Assembly: GCA_041168165.1 (NCBI GenBank)
Contig: JBEELK010000236.1
Location: 1 to 9,909 of the forward strand
Direction of reading: 5' to 3'
DNA: 9,909 nucleotides
Source of the DNA: SXPK01 sp041168165
GTDB lineage: Bacteria > Planctomycetota > UBA1135 > UBA2386
Part shown: piece by piece, positions 1 through 5,652 of the stretch
Layout: each line of letters opens with the position of its first letter
Numbering within the stretch: the first letter of the stretch is position 1
Position numbers and translations under genes: made by a program
The notes under the pieces: model-generated
What the model was told of the DNA's origin: nothing
The model's database searches: none
What the model saw: the letters and a program-made list of their open reading frames with translations, nothing else

Positions 1-107
1 GGCAGCTTCTGGAGCGAACCGAAGGTGCGCACGAGCAGGTCGAGCACGAATCCCGCATCGTCGACGCGGCGCAGCAGCGCGGCGCCCGTGGAGGTGAACA
101 CGTTCAT
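1..107 (-). CDS. Partial membrane protein, possible MlaE/YrbE-type lipid ABC-transporter permease (N-terminus only)
   Basis: The start codon ATG (107-105) overlaps the TGA stop of the upstream lipoprotein gene as ATGA. Thirty-five codons are visible before the window ends, beginning MNVFTSTGAALLRRVDD and continuing AGFVLDLLVRTFGSLQKL. The pattern is a short polar start, then GxALLRxVxxxGxxxxLL, then LxxL near a proline. It resembles the amphipathic N-terminal interface helix of MlaE-family permeases, the membrane subunit that moves phospholipids or related lipids between inner and outer membranes with an MlaF-type ATPase and an MCE substrate-binding protein. Too little is present to confirm the family: the conserved permease core and the neighbouring ATPase and MCE genes would lie left of the window. 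That it is a real, translationally coupled gene is fairly secure; the MlaE assignment is tentative. Confidence 0.5.
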   Translation of the reverse strand, partial: MNVFTSTGAALLRRVDDAGFVLDLLVRTFGSLQKL

Positions 108-1621
108 CGCGAAGCCTCCGCGTCGGATGGGCGAGATGGGCCGGCCACTGGGATTGGCAGCAGATGGAACAGTCGCAGTTGCGCGCCGTTCGCGTCGGAC
201 TCGTAGGAGAACAAGAAGGGCATGCTCGCCGTAGTGGACTCGCTGCGCGAGCGCTTGGTGAAGGCTCGGCCGAGCACGTCGAACGATCGATCCTCGGGTG
301 CGCGTTGGCGGCCGTTGGCCAACTGCCACAAGAAGCCGTAGGCCTCTTCGACGCCATAGGCGTTGCCGTCGCGCCAGGGAATCGGCGACAGCACGCTCCA
401 GTCGCCGCGGATCGCTTCTCCCTGCTCATCGCGAAGCACGGTGCGATGAGCAAACGGCCAGAGCTTGAGGTGGTCCTCGGCTTGCTCGGTGTCGAAGCGC
501 TGGCGCACGTGCCAGAAGAAGGGCAATGCCCATTCTTGGTCGGTCTTCACCTCGGGATCGTCGTACGTGCGCCACCAGATCAGCGGCCATAGGAACGACC
601 AGTTGTCTTGGTCGTCGCTATGCGCGTGACCGACGAATGGCCACAGCCACCACTGGCGCAGGTTCTGGTCGTAAGGCGCCTCGTACCAGTGGAACAGCGG
701 CCAGAGCACGTTGACGCGCGTGAATCGACCTTCGTCCTCGACGCGCTCGAACAACGGCCACAGCACGGTCACGCCCGAGACTTCGCGGCTCCACTTGCGG
801 CCGAATAGCGGCCAGAACCAGAACGACCGCACGGGCTCTCGCACCGCGGAGTCTTCGTTCTCGATGCCCCACGCGAAGAACGGCCACAGCGCGAACCGGC
901 GATCGTGGCGTCCTTCGTCGACGTCGTGCCCGTAGATCGGGAACACGCGGAACCAGCGATGCATGCCCTCGGCGCAATCCGAGAAGCCGATGAATGGCCA
1001 CAGCAGCAGCGTGTGGCGATGGCCTTCCTTGTCGACCCGCACGTAGAGCGGGAACAGGATCGACTGGAAGCGGTCGTAGGTCACGAACTGCGGGATGTCC
1101 GCGTAGAAGGGCAGGAACGCGAAGTAGTTCTCGAGGCCGTCCTCGTGCCAGCCGCCCCAGAGCAGCGGGAAGATGGCATACCAATCGATGTCGCGCTTGC
1201 CGTTCTCGTCCTCGCGATCGCGCCAGCTCCACAGCGGCCACAGCCGTTGGTAGGTCTCCGTCTCGTCGGTGCGCACGCGGCCCAGTGGCCACAGGAACTG
1301 GTGCTCGACCGCCTGCTGCGGCGGGTCGGTGACGCGGCGATAGAGCGGGCGGATGCGGAAGTCGTCCGCTCCGTTCACGTGGCGTTCGTAGTGAACGATC
1401 GGCCACAGCGCATCGGCCTCGAGCAGTTCGCCTTGTTCGTCGAGACGATGGAACCACAGCGGCGTGAGGTTGAGCTCGCGCGGCATCAGAGAGCAACTGC
1501 CGAGGAGCAGCAGAACGGGCGTGCACGAACGCGCGACGCGCGATCTCCAGGAGCATCGCGCGTCGTCGTCGCCCTGCGTTCTCGCCGTCGTGGCGCGAAG
1601 CGGTCCGCCCAACCTCATCAT
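104..1621 (-). CDS. Large lipoprotein built of ~18 short WPL/WPF repeats, function unknown
   Basis: About 505 residues if translation starts at the ATG at 1621 (the next codon is also ATG). The frame stays open further upstream into trpS, so the true start is uncertain. Residues 37-43 (VLLLLGSC) form a short hydrophobic run ending in a lipobox-like LGSC, so the mature protein would be lipid-anchored at Cys43. The positively charged region before it is unusually long. From residue ~74 to ~413 the motif [LF][WFL]P[LFI][WFY] recurs about 18 times; successive prolines are 17-24 residues apart, averaging near 20. Between the aromatic cores are polar, turn-like stretches rich in D, E, G, R and N. 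This suggests repeated short beta-strands or hairpins, hence a beta-solenoid or barrel-like envelope structure, but that is inference. I do not recognise a named family. The stop overlaps the next gene's start (ATGA), implying coupled translation with the putative lipid permease and a shared envelope role. Confidence 0.75.
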   Translation of the reverse strand: MMRLGGPLRATTARTQGDDDARCSWRSRVARSCTPVLLLLGSCSLMPRELNLTPLWFHRLDEQGELLEADALWPIVHYERHVNGADDFRIRPLYRRVTDPPQQAVEHQFLWPLGRVRTDETETYQRLWPLWSWRDREDENGKRDIDWYAIFPLLWGGWHEDGLENYFAFLPFYADIPQFVTYDRFQSILFPLYVRVDKEGHRHTLLLWPFIGFSDCAEGMHRWFRVFPIYGHDVDEGRHDRRFALWPFFAWGIENEDSAVREPVRSFWFWPLFGRKWSREVSGVTVLWPLFERVEDEGRFTRVNVLWPLFHWYEAPYDQNLRQWWLWPFVGHAHSDDQDNWSFLWPLIWWRTYDDPEVKTDQEWALPFFWHVRQRFDTEQAEDHLKLWPFAHRTVLRDEQGEAIRGDWSVLSPIPWRDGNAYGVEEAYGFLWQLANGRQRAPEDRSFDVLGRAFTKRSRSESTTASMPFLFSYESDANGAQLRLFHLLPIPVAGPSRPSDAEASR

Positions 1622-1793
1622 CTCGTGCGCACCATACTGTCCTGCCCTTCGAACCCTTAGCAGCAACTCGTGCGGAGTTCGTTCTGCGTCGCGGTGTCCG
1701 GCGCAGAAAGGCGCGCTCAGCGCGAACGGTTGCGCGTGGTGGCGAGATGGCGCACTTGCGACTGCTGCGCGCGCGGGCTCAGATGCGCGGCCA
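1622..1793. other. Divergent intergenic region between the WP-repeat lipoprotein and trpS
   Basis: This 172-bp gap must hold the promoters of two divergent transcription units. A perfect 6-bp inverted repeat around one base (CGCGCT-C-AGCGCG, 1712-1724) is the clearest element and could be an operator or a chance GC-rich palindrome. I found no convincing -35/-10 pair for either direction and no T-box or Trp-codon-rich leader ahead of trpS. No strong Shine-Dalgarno sequence precedes either start. Confidence 0.4.
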
Positions 1794-2777
1794 ATGGCGC
1801 GCATCATGTCCGGCGTCCAGCCGACCGGTAATCTGCACATCGGCAACTACCTTGGCGCCCTCGTCAACTGGGTGCGTCTGCAGGCGGAGTACGACGCATT
1901 CTTCAGCATCGTCGACTTGCACGCGCTGACGCAGCGCCCGGATCCTGAGGCCCTGCGCCGCGCGGTGCGCGAAGTCGCGATCGGCGTGCTCGCATCCGGC
2001 GTCGATCCCGAACGGGCCACGGTGTTCGTGCAATCGCATGTGCCGCAGCACACCGAGCTCGCGTGGGTGCTCACGTGCCTCACGCCGCTGGGCGACCTGA
2101 ACCGCATGACACAGTTCAAGGACAAGAGCCAACACCAGCCGGACAACGTCAACACGGGCTTGTTCACCTACCCGGTGCTGCAGACTGCGGACATCGTGCT
2201 CTACCGCGCGGATCGTGTGCCGGTCGGTGAAGATCAGGAGCAACACCTCGAACTCGCGCGCGAGACCGTCCGCCGGTTCAACCACGTTTACGGGGAGACC
2301 TTCCCGGAACCGCAGGTCGTGAAGAGCAACGCTCCGCGCGTCATGGGCCTCGACGGCGAGTCCAAGATGTCGAAGAGCCGCAACAACGAGATCGGGTTGT
2401 TCGAGACGGCGGACGAGACGATGCAGAAGTTGCGCGGCGCCAAGACGGACCCCGCGCGCTTGCGCAAGACAGACAAGGGCACGCCAGAGGTCTGCAACAT
2501 CTTCAGCTACCACGGGTTCTTCACCTCGGAGTCGCAGCGCGAAGAGATCGCGGCTGGATGCCGCTCGGCGCAGCTGGGCTGCGTGGACTGCAAGAAGATG
2601 CTGTGCCAGAACCTGGAGCAGGTGAAGGGGCCGATCCGTGAGCGGGCCGCGGAGTTGCGCAGCAAGCCTGCGGAACTCGATGCGATCCTCGCGCACGGCG
2701 CTTCGCGCGCGCGCGCGGAGGCGGAGAAGACGATGGAGATGGTGCGTTCGCGCGTTGGCCTCGGGGTGCGCGCATGA
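1794..2777 (+). CDS. trpS: Tryptophanyl-tRNA synthetase, with a putative Fe-S cysteine motif
   Basis: Class I aminoacyl-tRNA synthetase that charges tRNA-Trp with tryptophan in the cytoplasm. The chosen ATG gives 327 residues, usual for bacterial TrpRS, and begins MARIMSGVQPTGNLHIGNYL; a second in-frame ATG at 1806 is possible. The HIGH-type signature is HIGN (15-18), the family GEDQ motif is at 145-148, and KMSKS is at 191-195. The upstream in-frame extension has no TrpRS character and overlaps the divergent promoter region, so I excluded it. The C-terminal half has cysteines at 234, 256, 263 and 266 (C-x21-C-x6-C-x2-C), close to the C-x22-C-x6-C-x2-C motif that binds a [4Fe-4S] cluster in Thermotoga maritima TrpRS. 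A further Cys is at 271. The stop overlaps the next gene by ATGA, making trpS the head gene of a probable three-gene operon. Confidence 0.97.
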   Translation: MARIMSGVQPTGNLHIGNYLGALVNWVRLQAEYDAFFSIVDLHALTQRPDPEALRRAVREVAIGVLASGVDPERATVFVQSHVPQHTELAWVLTCLTPLGDLNRMTQFKDKSQHQPDNVNTGLFTYPVLQTADIVLYRADRVPVGEDQEQHLELARETVRRFNHVYGETFPEPQVVKSNAPRVMGLDGESKMSKSRNNEIGLFETADETMQKLRGAKTDPARLRKTDKGTPEVCNIFSYHGFFTSESQREEIAAGCRSAQLGCVDCKKMLCQNLEQVKGPIRERAAELRSKPAELDAILAHGASRARAEAEKTMEMVRSRVGLGVRA

Positions 2778-3310
2778 GCCGCGTCGTTTCGATCGCGGCT
2801 CTGCTCGCTTGGTCCACGCTCGTGGGCTGCGCGGGCTCAAGCGCTCGCCCGGTCGATCGGGACCAATGGGAGGCGCGGAGCCAGCGGCTCCTACAGCCGC
2901 TCATGAACGAGAGCATGGTCGGGTGCGCCGAGTTGCTCATCGAGATCTCGCCGAACTACTTCGCCAACGTCGCAGTGCCGGCGCTCGATCCCAAGATGCA
3001 GACGATGAAGAAGACGTCTGCTGATGGCGTGGATGAATACGTGTGGACCAACTTGGTCGGCGGATTGGAGGGGGCCATTTCGCTCACGGTCGGCCAGACC
3101 GATGAACTGACGGATACGGGTGTCGTCCGCGGCAAGGGGACGACGTTCCAAGCGCTTCGCCAAGTGACGCTCCGCGTCCACACCAAGGGAGTCATGGAGG
3201 CTAGGCTCGATGTGATCGCGAGCGGCAAGCCCCTCGTGATGTCGATGGGCGGCAAGGTGCGCGATTTGGAGTCCTACGAAGTGCGCAACGGCGCACTGTT
3301 CGCGCCGTGA
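2774..3310 (+). CDS. Small putative lipoprotein, family not recognised
   Basis: A 178-residue protein beginning MSRVVSIAALLAWSTLVGC. A basic residue, a hydrophobic core and the lipobox LVGC predict a type II signal peptide with lipidation at Cys19 and a mature protein of about 160 residues. The rest is soluble, with no further membrane segment. It has an N-terminal helical-looking stretch with NESMVGCAELLIEISPNYF, then alternating hydrophobic patterns consistent with beta strands (VTLRVHTKGVMEARLDVIA). A single internal Cys at 51 is notable. I cannot assign a family; it resembles small periplasmic lipoproteins generally. The ATG overlaps the trpS stop (ATGA), and its own stop overlaps the next gene's GTG start, so it is almost certainly co-translated with both. 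The pairing with the following lipoprotein hints that the two act together at the envelope. Confidence 0.85.
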   Translation: MSRVVSIAALLAWSTLVGCAGSSARPVDRDQWEARSQRLLQPLMNESMVGCAELLIEISPNYFANVAVPALDPKMQTMKKTSADGVDEYVWTNLVGGLEGAISLTVGQTDELTDTGVVRGKGTTFQALRQVTLRVHTKGVMEARLDVIASGKPLVMSMGGKVRDLESYEVRNGALFAP

Positions 3311-4407
3311 AGACGAGCGCTCGCGATTCGCAACTCTGCTGGCTTGCCGCGCTCTTCGCGGCTGGATGTGCCGCTCCGCCTGCGCCAACTCCCAAGTCGG
3401 CGGCATCCCAAGGGTTTGATGCGCAGCGCTACGAGTCGTGCTCGGACCAAGCGACGCAAGCGATCTACCAACGTGCGTTGGATCGATTGCAGGCGGCCGA
3501 CGAGGCTGCGGCGCTTCCGTTGCTAGCCGAAGTGGTTGCGAAGTGCCCTCAGCACGTCGTCGCGATGGCCTACTACCAGGATGCTGCGTCGCACATCGGC
3601 GGCGAGGCGGAGCAGCGGATGCGCGCGCACTACGAGGCGATGAGTTCGGATGACGCGTCGCCGGTGCCCGCGTTTGCCAAGGCTCGCTTGCTGTCGTCGA
3701 ACTTTGCGCGCAAGACCGCGATCGACGAGTTGCTGAAGCGGCATCCCGACTTTGCCTACGGTTGGCTCGCGATCGGCCGACTTCATCGAAGCATCGGTCG
3801 GTTGCCGGACGCCGTCGCTGGATTCCAAAAGGCCGTTTCGAACCATCCCCGTCTCTCTGCGGCGCACTTGGAGTTGGCGGAGTGTCTTGCGGAATCGGGG
3901 CGGCTCGACGAGTCGCAAGTTGCCTACGAGAACTACTTGCGGGCGGCGCCAAATGACCGCGCGACCGTGCGTGCCTACGTGCAGTTGATGATCTACCGCA
4001 GCGGCAAACCGGAGGCTGCTCGCCCCTGGATCGAGCGGTTACTGGCCGAGGACTCGCTCGACGAGTCGGTGCGGATGGACTTGGCCGCATGCGACTGGCG
4101 GTCGGGGCGCGTGCGCGAAGCGATGGATGGCTACATCGACGCGCTGCAGCGCAGACCCGAGAACGCGCGGGCCGCACTCAACATCGGGTACCTGCACTTC
4201 GATGCCCTTGCGCGCACCGAGGCGGAGAAGCGGGAGCACTGGCCAAAGGCTCGGGCTGCCTTCCTGTTGTTCTTGCAGATGGTGCGACCAGCAGATGGCT
4301 ACGACTACTTCGAACGCAGCTTTGCCGTGCCGTTCCGTTTGAAGCAGATCGAGGAACTACTCGGGCCGGCGCCAAGCGTCGCTCCGACGCTCGCGGACCT
4401 CAGGTAG
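3307..4407 (+). CDS. TPR-repeat lipoprotein
   Basis: A 366-residue protein starting at GTG (3307), whose last two bases are the first two of the preceding gene's TGA stop. The start MKTSARDSQLCWLAALFAAGC is a signal peptide with lipobox AAGC, giving lipidation at Cys21, followed by a proline/alanine linker. From about residue 149 there are clear tetratricopeptide units: 149-182 (WLAIGRLHRSIGRLPDAVAG), ~183-216 (LELAECLAESGRLDESQVAY), ~217-251 (degenerate) and ~252-285 (DLAACDWRSGRVREAMDGYI), with a further helical repeat to ~310. Residues 40-148 look like more degenerate helical repeats. TPR domains mediate protein-protein interaction, so this is probably a membrane-anchored scaffold or assembly factor in the envelope. 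No enzyme motif is visible. The gene ends by overlapping the convergent kinase gene by 8 bp. Confidence 0.9.
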   Translation: MKTSARDSQLCWLAALFAAGCAAPPAPTPKSAASQGFDAQRYESCSDQATQAIYQRALDRLQAADEAAALPLLAEVVAKCPQHVVAMAYYQDAASHIGGEAEQRMRAHYEAMSSDDASPVPAFAKARLLSSNFARKTAIDELLKRHPDFAYGWLAIGRLHRSIGRLPDAVAGFQKAVSNHPRLSAAHLELAECLAESGRLDESQVAYENYLRAAPNDRATVRAYVQLMIYRSGKPEAARPWIERLLAEDSLDESVRMDLAACDWRSGRVREAMDGYIDALQRRPENARAALNIGYLHFDALARTEAEKREHWPKARAAFLLFLQMVRPADGYDYFERSFAVPFRLKQIEELLGPAPSVAPTLADLR

Positions 4408-5179
4408 CGAGACCCGCTGCCCGAAGGGTCGCAGCTGCGATGCCAAAGGCATCGAGTTGCGGCAGAAGCCGCATCCAGTCTGCGCGAGCGAGTCGATCGC
4501 TGCGTTCGCCAGCCCGAACCAGCCGGTGGCGCGGCGAGTCGATCTTGGCGATCGCGAGACTCGATCGATCGTCTGCCAGGAGCAGGTTGCGGAGATCAAG
4601 GTTGCGATCGCGGAAGCCCAGGTCGTGCATCCGTCGGACAAACGTCCCGATGCATGTGCCGATGGCATCTCGGTCCGACGGAGACTCGGAGGGCAGAAGG
4701 GACTCGAGGTCGCGCCCAGGGAACCTCTGGGTGACGAGGACCGCCCGCTTCAGCCAGCCGAGGCGGCGAACTTCTGCGAATCCTGTGAATGCTGGGGCAG
4801 GGAAATTGTGCAGGCGAAACCACTGCAGCGCCGCTGCTTCCCTCTGGCTACGACTGGGGCGTAGGGGGCCAGTATTGCGCAGCGTGCCGCGCAGCCGGGA
4901 TCGGATCGTTGGATAGTCGTAAGTCTTTACGAAATAATCGATTCCATTCGATTGAACTAGGCGAACCCAGGACGAGTTCGACGAGGTGACGACTGCACCA
5001 GAGTCTGGGCTGGAGAGATCCCACAGGCTGTGGAATCCGAGCTTCTCCGCAAGGTCTTGTCCTTTCGGTGGGCCGTCACTGCCGTAGTGCATTGAGAAGG
5101 AGGGGCTGGTGATCTCAGCCGCAAGAGTATACTGGCGGCCTACTTGATGCAGGCGCTTCTGGACGTTCCGCCAATCCAT
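4400..5179 (-). CDS. Kdo/WaaP (lipopolysaccharide kinase)-family protein with altered HRD motif
   Basis: About 259 residues from the ATG at 5179. Alternatives are GTG at 5212 (270 residues) and ATG at 5092 (230 residues), none with a good Shine-Dalgarno. The last would leave a proper intergenic region before HU. Numbering here is from 5179. The protein matches the WaaP/Kdo-kinase/InaA group, small eukaryotic-like kinases that phosphorylate lipopolysaccharide core sugars at the inner face of the cytoplasmic membrane. The ATP-site lysine lies in YFVKTYDYP (K85). It is followed by an Arg/Ser-rich stretch and the helix-C glutamate in SQREAAALQWFRL (E114), then FPAPAF as in the usual 'GIPTP' segment. 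The catalytic loop reads GFRDRNLDLRNLLL, so the expected HRD is DRN, with the catalytic Asp replaced by Asn193. N198 is kept, as is the metal-binding Asp in KIDSPRHR (D214). It may be a divergent active kinase or a pseudokinase. Confidence 0.8.
   Translation of the reverse strand: MDWRNVQKRLHQVGRQYTLAAEITSPSFSMHYGSDGPPKGQDLAEKLGFHSLWDLSSPDSGAVVTSSNSSWVRLVQSNGIDYFVKTYDYPTIRSRLRGTLRNTGPLRPSRSQREAAALQWFRLHNFPAPAFTGFAEVRRLGWLKRAVLVTQRFPGRDLESLLPSESPSDRDAIGTCIGTFVRRMHDLGFRDRNLDLRNLLLADDRSSLAIAKIDSPRHRLVRAGERSDRLARADWMRLLPQLDAFGIAAATLRAAGLAT
4403..4421 (+). terminator. Possible terminator hairpin of the trpS operon
   Basis: GGTAGCG (4403-4409) and CGCTGCC (4415-4421) form a 7-bp stem with one U-G wobble and a 5-nt loop. 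It begins right at the TAG stop of the TPR lipoprotein gene. In the plus-strand RNA the pairing is continuous; on the minus strand the wobble becomes an A-C mismatch, so it favours the plus-strand transcript. No U-tract follows, which leaves intrinsic termination uncertain. Confidence 0.35.
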
Positions 5180-5223
5180 GCTGTGCGGAACGAACGGAGG
5201 AGTCTTCTCCACGGAGGTTGCTG
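5093..5223. promoter_or_regulatory. Control region of the divergent kinase and HU genes
   Basis: The self-complementary octamer AGTATACT (5126-5133) contains a TATACT -10-like hexamer on both strands, so one site could serve both divergent genes. I see no good -35 hexamer at 16-18 bp in either direction. Downstream, CGTTCCGC (5164-5171) and GCGGAACG (5185-5192) are a perfect 8-bp inverted repeat with a 13-bp spacer. A small hairpin, GGAGGA/TTCTCC (5196-5210), lies just before the HU ribosome binding site. If the kinase starts at 5179 or 5212, part of this region is also kinase coding sequence. Confidence 0.4.
5213..5217 (+). promoter_or_regulatory. Ribosome binding site fixing the HU start
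   Basis: GGAGG lies 6 nt before the GTG at 5224. This supports GTG 5224 over the in-frame TTG at 5218, which would directly abut the site. It is the only strong Shine-Dalgarno sequence I noticed in the window. Confidence 0.8.
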
Positions 5224-5610
5224 GTGAAAACTGTCACCAAGAAAGAACTCGTCAATCGGATCGCTGACCAGACTGGTGTCACCAAGGTTGTTGCCAAGGA
5301 GATCATCCAGTCCTTCCTGAACGCGATCATCAACGAGTTGTCCGAGGGCAACCGACTCGAGTTCCGCGAGTTCGGTGTCTTCGAGTCTCGCGATCGCGCA
5401 GCACGGCGCGCGCAAAACCCGCGCACGCTCGAGAAGGTCGAGGTGCCGGCCAAGCGCATCGTGAAGTTCAAGGTCGGTCGTCTGATGCGCAAGAAGGTCG
5501 GTGGCGAGGACGTCGGAGACCTCTCGCTCGACGACGACGACGATGACATGCCGGCACCGCGTCGAACGGCTCCGCCCGCGCCGAAGCTGGGCGAAGCAGG
5601 CATGGCCTGA
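5224..5610 (+). CDS. HU/IHF-family nucleoid DNA-binding protein with acidic-proline C-terminal tail
   Basis: A 128-residue protein starting at GTG with GGAGG 6 nt upstream. Residues 1-91 are a complete HU/IHF fold. The N-terminal helices (KKELVNRIADQTGVTKVVAK) form the dimer base. They are followed by the strand motif LEFREFGVFESRDRAAR and the DNA-bending arm with NPRT, where Pro66 is the residue that intercalates into DNA in this family, and then the closing KFKVGRLMRKKV. The last ~37 residues are not part of normal ~90-residue HU. They hold a run of six aspartates (103-108), then prolines and alanines with a few basic residues. Such a tail would probably modulate DNA affinity or partner binding. 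The protein would compact DNA and act as an architectural factor. It is transcribed alone, between a divergent kinase gene and a strong 3' hairpin. Confidence 0.95.
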   Translation: MKTVTKKELVNRIADQTGVTKVVAKEIIQSFLNAIINELSEGNRLEFREFGVFESRDRAARRAQNPRTLEKVEVPAKRIVKFKVGRLMRKKVGGEDVGDLSLDDDDDDMPAPRRTAPPAPKLGEAGMA

Positions 5611-5642
5611 GCGAGTTGCGCCGCTAGTGCGGCGCCCGCTCA
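5608..5642. terminator. Two-part hairpin between convergent HU and cystathionine-enzyme genes
   Basis: The outer stem TGAGCG (5608-5613) pairs with CGCTCA (5637-5642). The inner stem GCGCCGC (5618-5624) pairs with GCGGCGC (5629-5635) around the loop TAGT. An asymmetric internal loop (AGTT versus C) lies between them. The outer stem starts with the HU stop codon, and the hairpin ends 10 bp before the stop of the opposing gene. It would form in both transcripts, so it is a likely bidirectional terminator, although neither side has a U-tract. Confidence 0.65.
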
Positions 5643-5652
5643 TGGTCGGTGA

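Noticed and set aside
644..1410. Recurrent GGCCACAG octamers as a DNA-level repeat or CRISPR-like array
   Set aside because: They fall at the Leu-Trp-Pro codons of the repeat protein at irregular spacing. They reflect repeated protein motifs, not a nucleotide array.
618..1556. 312-codon minus-strand open frame inside the WP-repeat gene
   Set aside because: Arg/Ala/Pro-rich translation typical of an off-frame reading of GC-rich coding DNA; the overlapping frame has coherent repeats and a lipobox.
1631..1636. TATGGT on the minus strand as a -10 box for the WP-repeat lipoprotein
   Set aside because: No -35-like hexamer lies 16-18 bp upstream, and the hexamer is only 9 nt from the start codon.
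1464..1793. In-frame upstream extension of trpS
   Set aside because: The 110 extra residues are Arg/Ser/Ala-rich with no TrpRS character, and would cover the divergent intergenic region and the start of the opposite gene. TrpRS homology begins at 1794.
1622..1846. Upstream in-frame extension of the WP-repeat lipoprotein
   Set aside because: It would overlap the 5' end of trpS and put ~118 residues before the lipobox. The ATG pair at 1616-1621 is the more economical start.
2891..4177. 428-codon minus-strand open frame opposite the two lipoprotein genes
   Set aside because: Low-complexity Arg/Ser/Pro composition with no recognisable domain. The plus-strand frames have signal peptides and TPR motifs.
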